Source: Victivallales bacterium (lineage in GTDB: Bacteria > Verrucomicrobiota > Lentisphaeria > Victivallales > JAADHT01). From it: a DNA stretch of 8,822 bases. Shown one piece after another: positions 1-5,971 of this stretch. Under the pieces are notes generated by a model. It was not told the origin of the DNA and did no database searches. It saw nothing but the letters and a program-made list of their open reading frames with translations. The stretch spans positions 1-8,822 of the forward strand of contig JAFGFR010000136.1 in the NCBI GenBank assembly GCA_016930955.1, in the 5' to 3' direction. Position numbers and translations under genes: made by a program. Position 1 is the stretch's first letter, and the number at the start of each line of letters is the position of its first letter.

Positions 1-87
1 ACCGTGAACCGTGAACCGTGAACCGTGAACCGTGAACCGTGAACCGTGAACCGTGAACCGTGAACCGTGAACCGTGAACCGTGAACC
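1..87. repeat. Heptanucleotide tandem array (unit ACCGTGA)
   Basis: Twelve perfect copies of ACCGTGA followed by a partial ACC. The window starts inside the array, so its true length is unknown. It ends three bases before the hipT stop codon (91-93 on the minus strand), so it forms the immediate 3' flank of the hipT message. Read in the hipT direction the unit (TTCACGG) contains no stop codon in any frame; on the plus strand TGA appears every 21 bases in each frame. Confidence 0.98.
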
Positions 88-90
88 CTT

Positions 91-1065
91 TCAACATATC
101 GCTGACAGTCGGTCATTGAATTGTCTGAGATATTCATTTTTTCCGGTTTCGGAAAGGAAAGAACGTGCTACGATCGCCTCTGTCTTATCGCGGCTCAGCG
201 CGCAACGTGAGACAAGGCGCTCAGCTCGTATGCTTTTTATCCCGAATATTTCCGCAAGCTTGAGGAAATCCTCGGCCCAGTAGAATCCATTGTCCCTGAA
301 AAATCTTGATTCATAGCTGTCAAACATGTCGAGCGCTGTCCTTGACTCCTCCGAGAAATGCATCGAGGTGCAGAGCAAGTCATAGGCCGGGGTCAGCACA
401 TGGTCTGAGTTCTCCGACATGAACAACGAAAAATTCTTCAGATGCGCATCGCCATTGGAGAATACATAGTTGAAGAGCAGAAGTGCGAAAAGTTTTTCGA
501 CCTCGACCTGATAAGCTGGGCAGAAGCGACGCAGTATTCTTCCCAGCTCCTCGCAACTGCAATTGTATTTGTAGTCCTTGCCATGTGTCCCCTCGGCCCG
601 CCCGCCCAACTGGCAGAAGTCCTCCTGGGGGATCTTCACGCCGCCATGCCGGTCAAAACGCCTGGTCAGGTATGCTGGTTCCCCGTCCTTTAAGAACACA
701 AGCGCGTTGACGGCGGTCGAGATGCCGAACACCTGTCCGGCAATCTGCATCGTAAGATGCTCGTTGGCAGGGATGTCCTCCCGGAAAGCGGGAATCACAG
801 CGGAGGGGATAGGCTTCAGGATGTATTCGCCATCTTTCTCGGCCGGGACGAGCTCTCCATCGCAAAGCCGCAAGGAAATCTTGTCCTGGACACCGGAAAT
901 TGACATGTGCCGCGCCTGTCTGACCTGTTCGTTGACAATGTCGCGCCGGGAATACGGAAGACGGAATGGGAATCTTTTGTTGCCGCCGGCAAGACGGCAC
1001 CTGGCGGCGGGAGAAAATCCCTCATGGGGAATCTCCTTCAACGTACTCATGCAGCGGAACCTCAT
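91..1065 (-). CDS. hipT: HipT-like serine/threonine kinase toxin (HipA C-terminal kinase domain)
   Basis: Kinase toxin of a three-gene HipBST module. E. coli O127:H6 HipT phosphorylates tryptophanyl-tRNA synthetase; the target here is unknown. Counting from the internal Met at 1050, the sequence shows SISGVQDK at 50-57 (Gly-rich loop with the S-x-S autophosphorylation motif), YILKP near 76-80 (ATP-binding Lys), NGDAHLKN at 199-206 (catalytic Asp201) and PAYDLL at 221-226 (metal-binding Asp224). The roughly 320-aa length matches HipT rather than full HipA (about 440 aa), because the N-terminal subdomain is encoded separately by hipS. I chose the start at 1065 because its ATG overlaps the hipS stop (ATGA) and GAGGGGGG lies 7 bases upstream; Met at 1050 is the alternative. 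All catalytic motifs are intact, so the kinase is probably active. The stop codon abuts the heptamer array. Confidence 0.9.
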   Translation of the reverse strand: MRFRCMSTLKEIPHEGFSPAARCRLAGGNKRFPFRLPYSRRDIVNEQVRQARHMSISGVQDKISLRLCDGELVPAEKDGEYILKPIPSAVIPAFREDIPANEHLTMQIAGQVFGISTAVNALVFLKDGEPAYLTRRFDRHGGVKIPQEDFCQLGGRAEGTHGKDYKYNCSCEELGRILRRFCPAYQVEVEKLFALLLFNYVFSNGDAHLKNFSLFMSENSDHVLTPAYDLLCTSMHFSEESRTALDMFDSYESRFFRDNGFYWAEDFLKLAEIFGIKSIRAERLVSRCALSRDKTEAIVARSFLSETGKNEYLRQFNDRLSAIC

Positions 1066-1406
1066 TCGCTGACCCCCCTCCGGATTGTCACAGCACCGAT
1101 ACAATCCTCGCCACACGTGGCAATCAACCTCCCGAATTGGTCGGATTCGTCAATCCTGAGACTTCTGCATTGAAGCTCCTTCGCGCGCCCCTCCGCCAGA
1201 AGCCCGTAGAAAAACGGGAAAAGGACGCTTGACAGATAGGGTTCTTTCCGCTTGGGCATGGTAAGGCTGACAGGGCATGTTCCCTTTTCAAGCAGATATT
1301 CCCGGTCATACGTGAAACTATACTTCATGCTCTTTCCATCCGCCATCTCCTCGATACGACCGGCATGGCGACCATTAAAAAAAACTTCCGCAGCCCTTTT
1401 ACGCAT
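1062..1406 (-). CDS. hipS: HipS-like antitoxin (HipA N-terminal subdomain, couple_hipA type)
   Basis: A 114-aa protein equivalent to the N-terminal subdomain 1 of HipA. Visible hallmarks are PVSLTMP (45-51), FPFFYGLLAEG (63-73), DQFGRL (89-94) and GAVTIRR (104-110). In E. coli HipBST the corresponding small protein HipS, not HipB, is the main neutraliser of HipT. The ATG at 1406 overlaps the last 8 bases of hipB and has GGAGGAGG 8 bases upstream; a TTG two codons earlier (1412) is less likely. The 3' end overlaps the hipT ATG. The Trp that usually follows the P/A-E-G motif in HipA and HipS relatives is Arg74 here. Size, position and an independent ribosome binding site argue for a real gene rather than half of a frameshifted hipA. 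Confidence 0.87.
   Translation of the reverse strand: MRKRAAEVFFNGRHAGRIEEMADGKSMKYSFTYDREYLLEKGTCPVSLTMPKRKEPYLSSVLFPFFYGLLAEGRAKELQCRSLRIDESDQFGRLIATCGEDCIGAVTIRRGVSE
1073..1080 (-). promoter_or_regulatory. Shine-Dalgarno deciding the hipT start
   Basis: GAGGGGGG on the minus strand lies inside the 3' end of hipS, 7 bases before the ATG at 1065. With the ATGA stop/start overlap it supports coupled translation of HipS and HipT and favours the 1065 start over the one at 1050. Confidence 0.6.
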
Positions 1407-1644
1407 GGCCAATGCCTCCTCCAGGCGCAGCCTTCACACTCGACTTCACCCCAACACTCAATTCCATCCCCAAGGCCTCAAGGACACGGTTCAGAGACTT
1501 AAGGGTGGGATTGCCCTTGCCGGATTCTATATCGCTCAGTGCATGAACAGAGATTCCACATATCTCACTCAAGCTCCTCTGGTCAACTTTCAGAAGAACC
1601 CTGCGCATCCTGATCAATCGTCCTATTTCTGCTGTATTCATCAT
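1399..1644 (-). CDS. hipB: HipB-like XRE/HTH antitoxin and autorepressor
   Basis: An 81-aa protein with one helix-turn-helix (HTH_3/XRE) domain at about residues 5-60: IGRLIRMRR starts helix 1, then QRSLSEICGISVHALSDIESG is the HTH proper, followed by NPTLKSLNRVLEALG. The C-terminal tail is short and Gly/Ala-rich. HipB homologues bind palindromic operators and repress their own operon; in HipBST they assist HipS in controlling HipT. This is the first gene of the operon, and its 3' end overlaps hipS by 8 bases. The ATG at 1644 was chosen because AAAGGA lies 11 bases upstream; the next codon is also ATG (1641). An upstream Met at 1677 would add a tail that does not resemble HipB. Confidence 0.87.
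   Translation of the reverse strand: MMNTAEIGRLIRMRRVLLKVDQRSLSEICGISVHALSDIESGKGNPTLKSLNRVLEALGMELSVGVKSSVKAAPGGGIGHA
1415..1422 (-). promoter_or_regulatory. Shine-Dalgarno deciding the hipS start
   Basis: GGAGGAGG on the minus strand, 8 bases before the ATG at 1406 and inside the hipB coding end. It selects this ATG over the TTG at 1412, which would sit only 2 bases from the motif. Confidence 0.7.
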
Positions 1645-1650
1645 AATGAA
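1637..1650. promoter_or_regulatory. Candidate HipB operator, proximal copy
   Basis: TTCATTATGATGAA on the minus strand, an inverted repeat TTCAT-TATG-ATGAA covering the hipB start codon. A copy with one difference lies 62 bp upstream (1699-1712). HipB family proteins bind such paired palindromes in their own promoter; binding here is inferred, not shown. Confidence 0.55.
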
Positions 1651-1698
1651 CCATATCCTTTCCCGACATGCCCCCATGCTGCAAAAACCATCCTTTTA

Positions 1699-1712
1699 TT
1701 CAACATAATGAA
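1699..1712. promoter_or_regulatory. Candidate HipB operator, distal copy
   Basis: TTCATTATGTTGAA on the minus strand, identical to the 1637-1650 site except for one central base. The 62-bp spacing is close to six helical turns, so dimers on both sites would lie on the same face of the DNA. It overlaps the best -10 candidate of the operon, as expected of a repressor site. Confidence 0.55.
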
Positions 1713-1729
1713 TATTTTGCATTTTGCAA
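1702..1729 (-). promoter_or_regulatory. Possible hipBST promoter
   Basis: On the minus strand TTGCAA (1724-1729) and TATGTT (1702-1707) are separated by 16 bases, a reasonable sigma70-like pair about 60 bases upstream of hipB. The -10 lies within the distal operator candidate. The region is AT-rich. The assignment is by eye. Confidence 0.35.
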
Positions 1730-1818
1730 GGTGACAAAGGAATTTCCAGCGTTTTTTTACGGCAAGGCTGATGGAATTACAACGGAACTATTCCCGTGAT
1801 TCACCGTCATAAATCAGT

Positions 1819-1832
1819 TGACATGGATGTCA
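1819..1832. promoter_or_regulatory. Perfect 6+6 palindrome TGACATGGATGTCA
   Basis: Inverted repeat TGACAT with a 2-base GG centre, about 175 bases upstream of hipB. It has the size of a regulator binding site but no second copy was seen in the window. Function unknown. Confidence 0.3.
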
Positions 1833-1848
1833 GGGGGCACTGAAAACC

Positions 1849-1863
1849 GACGGCGCAGCCGTC
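1849..1863 (-). terminator. Hairpin with short T tract, possible terminator
   Basis: GACGGC-tgc-GCCGTC stem followed on the minus strand by GGTTTTC. The stem is perfect and GC-rich but the T run is only four long, so a terminator role for read-through from mraY is tentative. It may instead be part of the adjacent REP-like element. Confidence 0.3.
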
Positions 1864-1867
1864 CTTC

Positions 1868-1958
1868 GGAGTGCTCTGTGTCAGCAGAGCTTTAAGATGC
1901 CAAAGCGGCGCTGACCAGCCTTCGCCAAGGCTCCGGCTAGGCTTGCACGCCGCACTCC
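1868..1958. repeat. REP-like element with terminal inverted repeats
   Basis: A 91-bp segment bounded by GGAGTGC (1868-1874) and GCACTCC (1952-1958). Inside are a hairpin GCTCTG/CAGAGC (1873-1890), a longer stem GCGGCG (1905-1910) with CGCCGC (1948-1953), and within that stem a hairpin AGCCTT-cgcc-AAGGCT (1917-1932). The nested palindromes resemble bacterial REP or mini-transposon-like intergenic repeats. A 13-bp part, TTAAGATGCCAAA (1892-1904), recurs at 8500-8512. Copy number in the genome cannot be judged here. Confidence 0.55.
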
Positions 1959-1962
1959 AAAA

Positions 1963-1975
1963 GATGCTCCGCATC
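1963..1975 (-). terminator. Small hairpin with T4, possible mraY terminator
   Basis: GATGC-gga-GCATC followed on the minus strand by TTTT (1959-1962), about 155 bases after the mraY stop. The stem is short (5 bp), so this is a weak candidate. Confidence 0.25.
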
Positions 1976-2131
1976 AATGCATTACAGCAACACAGCATTA
2001 CTGCACAACCCGTCTTCGCCGTATACAGTCAAGCTTCGCCGGGCAGGCCGATTACCGCTCCCTAATGAAACCAATGAAACTACCCCCTCACACCGACCAG
2101 ACAATTATAATACGATTAGCAAGAGCCAGTT

Positions 2132-3235
2132 TCACCTTATCTTAAGGGTGAGCAGAGCGCAAAGCGCAAATATCCCAGCGAGTATCCAAAACCGCACGAC
2201 TATCTGCGTCTCTCTCCAGCCCTTTCTCTCGAAATGGTCGTGTATCGGGGCACGGAGAAAAATCCGTTTGCCTCTGGTCTTGTAGCTGAGCACCTGCAAC
2301 ATCACCGAAATGCATTCCATAACGAAGACCCCGCCGACGATGATGAGGGTCAGCTCTTGCTTGACGAGCACCGCGACGAGGGCGATTGTACCCCCGAGGG
2401 CCAGGCTTCCTGTATCGCCCATAAACATTGATGCAGGATGGCAGTTATACCACAGGAACCCGATGGAAACGCCCGCTATGGCGGATGCGAATACCCCCAC
2501 CTCGCCCGCGCCGGGGATGTAGGGGATGTGCAGATGCTCGGCGAAGATGCGGTGTCCGCAGAGATACGCGAAAGCCGCATAGGCCAGCGCGGCAAATATC
2601 ATGCAGCCGACCGCCAGACCGTCCTTGCCGTCAGTGATGTTGACAGCGTTCGACGCGCCGATTACGGCAAGAATGCCCAGTGCCAGAGCAACAGATGCCC
2701 CGACTGCACCGGTGAGGACAGGGTCCTTCAGAAAAGGCACCATGACAGTCCACATGTAGGGTTCCCCTGTAGGAATGCTGAAGACGAAGGTCACGGCACA
2801 GAGTGCTATGGCGCACTGGAAGGCAATCTTAAGTCTCGCGGATATCCCGTCCCTCCTGCGCAGGACAACCTTGGAATAGTCGTCCAGGAAGCCCAAGCCG
2901 CCCAGCGCGAGCAAGGTGCCCAGAAATACAAGCAGAATCGGGTTTCCAGGGTTGCCCCAGAGCATTGCGGCTACAACGATTGAAAGTATGATCAGCACCC
3001 CTCCCATGCTAGGGGTGTGTTCCTTGCTGTAGTCAAGTTGCTCGTCGGGGACGAGATCCTTGAGCCTCAACGGGGCACTGGCGTTTAGGCGCGTCAATAC
3101 CCTAACTGTCAGAGGACCCAGCGCAACCGCAAGCAAAAGCGAGGTGAACGCGGCCCCCGCAGCACGGAAAGTTACGAAGCTGAAGAGCCTCAAAGGCCCG
3201 AACAGTTCCTCATAGTCTTTAAGATAGTAAAGCAT
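2132..3235 (-). CDS. mraY: Phospho-N-acetylmuramoyl-pentapeptide-transferase (MraY)
   Basis: Integral membrane enzyme that transfers phospho-MurNAc-pentapeptide from UDP to undecaprenyl phosphate, forming lipid I at the inner face of the membrane in peptidoglycan synthesis. At 367 aa it has the normal family length. Visible motifs are HTPSMGG (73-79), FLDDYSK (116-122, Asp pair D118/D119), NAVNITDGKDGLA (196-208), FMGDTGSLALG (271-281) and PIHDHFERKGW (330-340); about ten hydrophobic segments span the chain. The start at 3235 gives the typical N-terminus; the frame stays open upstream to 3388 but that part is not MraY-like. Oddities: the His-His-His motif reads His-Asp-His, and no murF, murD, ftsW or murG is adjacent. 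The gene upstream (ending at 3445) is co-directional and 209 bases away. Confidence 0.96.
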   Translation of the reverse strand: MLYYLKDYEELFGPLRLFSFVTFRAAGAAFTSLLLAVALGPLTVRVLTRLNASAPLRLKDLVPDEQLDYSKEHTPSMGGVLIILSIVVAAMLWGNPGNPILLVFLGTLLALGGLGFLDDYSKVVLRRRDGISARLKIAFQCAIALCAVTFVFSIPTGEPYMWTVMVPFLKDPVLTGAVGASVALALGILAVIGASNAVNITDGKDGLAVGCMIFAALAYAAFAYLCGHRIFAEHLHIPYIPGAGEVGVFASAIAGVSIGFLWYNCHPASMFMGDTGSLALGGTIALVAVLVKQELTLIIVGGVFVMECISVMLQVLSYKTRGKRIFLRAPIHDHFERKGWRETQIVVRFWILAGIFALCALLTLKIR

Positions 3236-3368
3236 TTGCTGTGCCCTAAAAAGTTTATTTCGGGGTAGTACTGGACAGCTTTCGGGCGCCCACCGCTCCC
3301 CCGCCACATGCCTGCCGCGGCACAGTTCGAAGGGGGATCCCCGGCTGCCCTCCACTTGCCACCCGCTG

Positions 3369-3398
3369 GCTATACGTAGGCAGATCAACGTGTGGCAA
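3369..3398 (-). promoter_or_regulatory. Possible mraY promoter
   Basis: TTGCCA (3393-3398) and TATAGC (3369-3374) on the minus strand with an 18-base spacer, about 130 bases upstream of the mraY ATG. Between them and the gene lie two short perfect palindromes, TGCCGCGGCA (3313-3322) and GGGGATCCCC (3333-3342). Weak by-eye call; mraY could also be reached by read-through from upstream. Confidence 0.22.
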
Positions 3399-3444
3399 TT
3401 AGCCTGCCGGGAACATGGAAAAGATATCCATCCCTACTCTTTAC

Positions 3445-4128
3445 TTATCCACAAGCCTTCTTCATCGCTTCAATTACACTGGAATCACCAATTGCATCCT
3501 GCAATCTGCCATACAAACCTTTCTCACCTCCGGGGCACTGCCACCATCCGGGGTGATAGAAATTTACTACAACACGATCCCCATGCATATGCACCTGCCT
3601 GGATATCTCACGGATTGTATTGTTACCATCGTAAATTGCGTGATAAGGCGCAAACGTCCCACCACAAAGAACAACCTGAGGATCAATTGCGTCAATCTCT
3701 CTTTTCAAGTATTTCTTATCTTTAACTGCGTAATTAAGAATATCATTCTTTGATGATCGCGAAGTCCCCTTTTCCTTCTTTATGTTTACATATGCGACAT
3801 TGGAAAGGCACCAACCTCCTTGATGGGCGCACAGCTCTTCTTCGCTTGGGAAGTCATAGATATGTGAAGTGAGACATACCTTATCTATGAGATACTTCCA
3901 TCTCGCAAGGTTGGGGAAGAACTTAGAGTTAGTACCGCCACGGATATCAATAGGACAGTCTATGCCCCAGTCATCAGAGTAGTTCTCTCTTAACACAAAA
4001 ATTATTCGTGGGGAGTGAGCCTCCCAATGGTTCTCTCCAATCACGCCATCCTGAAAGAACCCATCATATTCCCTTTCTGCCTGCCATTCCTTGAACAGTT
4101 CTTTCAGCTTTGCATTTGTCTTCAACAT
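3445..4128 (-). CDS. Uncharacterised protein with uracil-DNA-glycosylase-like fold features
   Basis: A 227-aa soluble protein, last gene of the six-gene block. An N-terminal strand RIIFVLREN (41-49), then VAYVNIKK (111-118), DPQVVLCGG (149-157) and NFYHPGWW (189-196) are arranged like the strands and loop motifs of the uracil-DNA-glycosylase superfamily, with HPG in place of the usual HPS. No clear catalytic water-activating motif is visible, so activity on DNA is not established. The start is well supported by AAGGAGG just upstream; the preceding nuclease gene ends 48 bases earlier. Base composition is visibly more AT-rich than in mraY or the first genes of the block. The fold assignment is by motif resemblance only; an unrelated alpha/beta protein is possible. 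Confidence 0.72.
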   Translation of the reverse strand: MLKTNAKLKELFKEWQAEREYDGFFQDGVIGENHWEAHSPRIIFVLRENYSDDWGIDCPIDIRGGTNSKFFPNLARWKYLIDKVCLTSHIYDFPSEEELCAHQGGWCLSNVAYVNIKKEKGTSRSSKNDILNYAVKDKKYLKREIDAIDPQVVLCGGTFAPYHAIYDGNNTIREISRQVHMHGDRVVVNFYHPGWWQCPGGEKGLYGRLQDAIGDSSVIEAMKKACG

Positions 4129-4176
4129 TTTTCCTCCTTAAAATTGTGTTTCCGCTAAAATATTGCATTTAATATT

Positions 4177-5334
4177 TCAAGCGTTTATCTCGGCAAAGAA
4201 CTTGTCTATGTGCCCAAAAACGCCAGCTTCTTTCCATATCCCCAGACGGGAAATAAACTCAGTCTTGACTCCAAGGAAAAGATCGCATGCATCAGTCATC
4301 CCATCGGTCTCGAATTCAATCATCGGGATAAGTTCTGCCGGAGCCAATCTTTTCAGCACAGCACTGAATTCGTCATACTTCTTGGTTAATTCCGGCGAGT
4401 CCTTGAAGTATTGCTCAGCAGGTGGCAAGTTCAGCGATATACTTATAGTTGGGCGTTTGAAGCCAACGGCAAGAGGATTGTGAGAAGTGACCTTATAGCC
4501 GAAACTAATCCACAAAGTCAAAGAAAGGAGCCCCCACTTGCCAGTTCGGAACGATTTCCCCTTGCTTGGATGAAAGATGTAGCAATAAGAAATCGTATTA
4601 GCCGGTGAGTTGAGCCTGGCATGGTCATAGTCAATGCCGAGCTTCTGGAATATCGCTTGATCGCGAAAAATCGGATGAGTGATCTGTTGCAAATTTCTTC
4701 TGAATTCCTGGGTATCATTATTGAAGCTAACCAAACTACTGAATTTGAATTCATTAATGCAAGACGGCCACTCAAAAAACTCGCAGCCTAATTCTGTTAT
4801 TTTTCTGACAACCTCATTCTTTTCCTTGAGCGCTGGGAATTCCTCCGAGTCGAAAGGATACTTCTCTATAAGTTTCAGTACATCATCCCAATAAAAATGC
4901 CCATCTATAAGAGGAGAGAGCTTCTCCATGTCATCATAGAATGTGCCGCTCTTTGTGATCATGACAATACTTGCATCCATACCAGGGGTACTGCGGTAAT
5001 CCTCTAAGAAGCGGGCGTACCTTTGCATCTGTTTAAGGTGTATTATATCACCAACTTTGTTCTCGATGCACAATAGAAAGGTGTCTCCGGCTTTGTTTTT
5101 ACCTTCCAACTTCACATCGAACCTCAATACTCCGTCTATGTCATGGTCATGATTTTCGCTGTGCACGCGGAATGTGTAATCCGTGAAATCAGTCCGAACA
5201 CGGTCCTTGATTTTGCTGTATATATTTTGAATGAAAGAGCAGCGGAAACTTTCCGACTTTCTTAAAAGCCCTGCAAACATTTCCGTCAATAGTTCTTCCT
5301 GTGATCTTTGATGCCCATAATTGTTCGTAGTCAT
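4177..5334 (-). CDS. PD-(D/E)XK nuclease superfamily protein (PDDEXK_4-like)
   Basis: A 385-aa protein with a PD-(D/E)XK nuclease core in its N-terminal third. Residues EELLTEMFAGLL (13-24) form the first helix, with Glu residues that often join the active site; RFDVKLEG (71-78) supplies Asp73; FLLCIENKV (86-94) supplies the E-x-K pair Glu91/Lys93; and QMQRYARFL (102-110) is the following helix with the usual Q...Y pattern. Similar proteins in bacteria occur in mobile or defence regions as endonucleases of unknown target. The remaining about 250 residues match nothing I recognise and may bind a target or partner. The ATG overlaps the stop of the upstream gene (ATGA) and has GGAGG 6 bases before it, so translation is coupled. 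AT-rich compared with upstream genes. Confidence 0.8.
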   Translation of the reverse strand: MTTNNYGHQRSQEELLTEMFAGLLRKSESFRCSFIQNIYSKIKDRVRTDFTDYTFRVHSENHDHDIDGVLRFDVKLEGKNKAGDTFLLCIENKVGDIIHLKQMQRYARFLEDYRSTPGMDASIVMITKSGTFYDDMEKLSPLIDGHFYWDDVLKLIEKYPFDSEEFPALKEKNEVVRKITELGCEFFEWPSCINEFKFSSLVSFNNDTQEFRRNLQQITHPIFRDQAIFQKLGIDYDHARLNSPANTISYCYIFHPSKGKSFRTGKWGLLSLTLWISFGYKVTSHNPLAVGFKRPTISISLNLPPAEQYFKDSPELTKKYDEFSAVLKRLAPAELIPMIEFETDGMTDACDLFLGVKTEFISRLGIWKEAGVFGHIDKFFAEINA

Positions 5335-5966
5335 TGCTTGCCTCCATTATATTTATTGATTGCGGTTCTCATTTCGGGAATATATCGTCCGATATCAGAT
5401 TGTAAAGCTATTACAGCTTCGGTGATATCCGTCTTCTCGAAAATTTCTTTGACAGGCATTTGGGCGTTGACATAGCGTCCTTTTTTTAGCAGCATCAAGT
5501 ATGATCTGCTCACCTTGATGCCGAGACTGGCGACGACATGATACAAATACGCCACATATTTGATGTCATTCTCGTGGAGATGCGAGGTGGACTTCACTTC
5601 GATCATGTCCCATCCGCCGTCGGAGCCAGGGAGCATGATATCGGGACGGGCGTAGCAGCGCTCGAACTCGAAGCCCAGTTCGAATAAGGGTATGCGCTTT
5701 TCCCTTATCAAGCGCATCGAATTCTCAAGGTGGCCATGGTAGCTCAATTCCCTCGCATCCTCGAAGCCGTCGGGATACAGCTCATGCGCCTTCCTGTGCA
5801 TCTCGTGGCCAAAGCTCAAGAGCTTGAGTTCCTCAGCCGAGCGCGGTGGCAAGTTGCCCCCCTTCTGGCGACCTTTCTTGACAAGCTCCGGATTGGCGAG
5901 CCAGTCCCTGAAGTTGTTCTGCGACAGGAAAGGCGGAGGATTGTTGACTTCTGGCCTGCTGTTCAT
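5331..5966 (-). CDS. Cas4-like PD-(D/E)XK nuclease lacking Fe-S cysteines
   Basis: A 211-aa paralogue of the first gene of the block (7688-8407). Both share the opening FLSQNN, the F/Y-GH-M segment (His54), a PLFE-G element (93-98), D-I-M/L-LP (Asp109) and IEVKS (Glu123, Lys125), which together make the RecB/Cas4-type nuclease site. The D-I-TEA segment near the C-terminus also matches. Unlike the paralogue it has only one cysteine (Cys104): the N-terminal and three C-terminal cluster cysteines are missing, and the Gln of the DVAFQxYV helix is Leu (YVAYLYH). It therefore looks like an active-site-intact nuclease without an Fe-S cluster. The start at 5966 follows the upstream stop by 5 bases; an in-frame ATG at 5993 would overlap it by 22 bases. 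Its stop overlaps the next start. Confidence 0.78.
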   Translation of the reverse strand: MNSRPEVNNPPPFLSQNNFRDWLANPELVKKGRQKGGNLPPRSAEELKLLSFGHEMHRKAHELYPDGFEDARELSYHGHLENSMRLIREKRIPLFELGFEFERCYARPDIMLPGSDGGWDMIEVKSTSHLHENDIKYVAYLYHVVASLGIKVSRSYLMLLKKGRYVNAQMPVKEIFEKTDITEAVIALQSDIGRYIPEMRTAINKYNGGKQ

Positions 5967-5971
5967 GCTCT

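Larger units (their letters stand above)
1741..2131. other. Noncoding interval between mraY and hipBST
   Basis: A stretch of 391 bases with no credible gene; the short open frames lack ribosome binding sites and family-like sequence. It contains a TGACAT-gg-ATGTCA palindrome, two hairpins that could end transcription from mraY, and a 91-bp REP-like element, each listed separately. Confidence 0.7.

Noticed and set aside
91..1406. hipS and hipT read as one hipA broken by a frameshift
   Set aside because: Each part has its own Shine-Dalgarno and start, the overlap is a clean ATGA, and the split point and S-x-S loop match the known HipBST organisation.
2438..2983. Plus-strand open frame of 181 codons inside mraY
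   Set aside because: It is antisense to conserved MraY motifs and its translation is low-complexity and polar, as expected from a shadow frame.
3236..3388. N-terminal extension of MraY from a start at 3388
   Set aside because: The extra 51 residues are not MraY-like, and the start at 3235 gives the usual family length and N-terminus.
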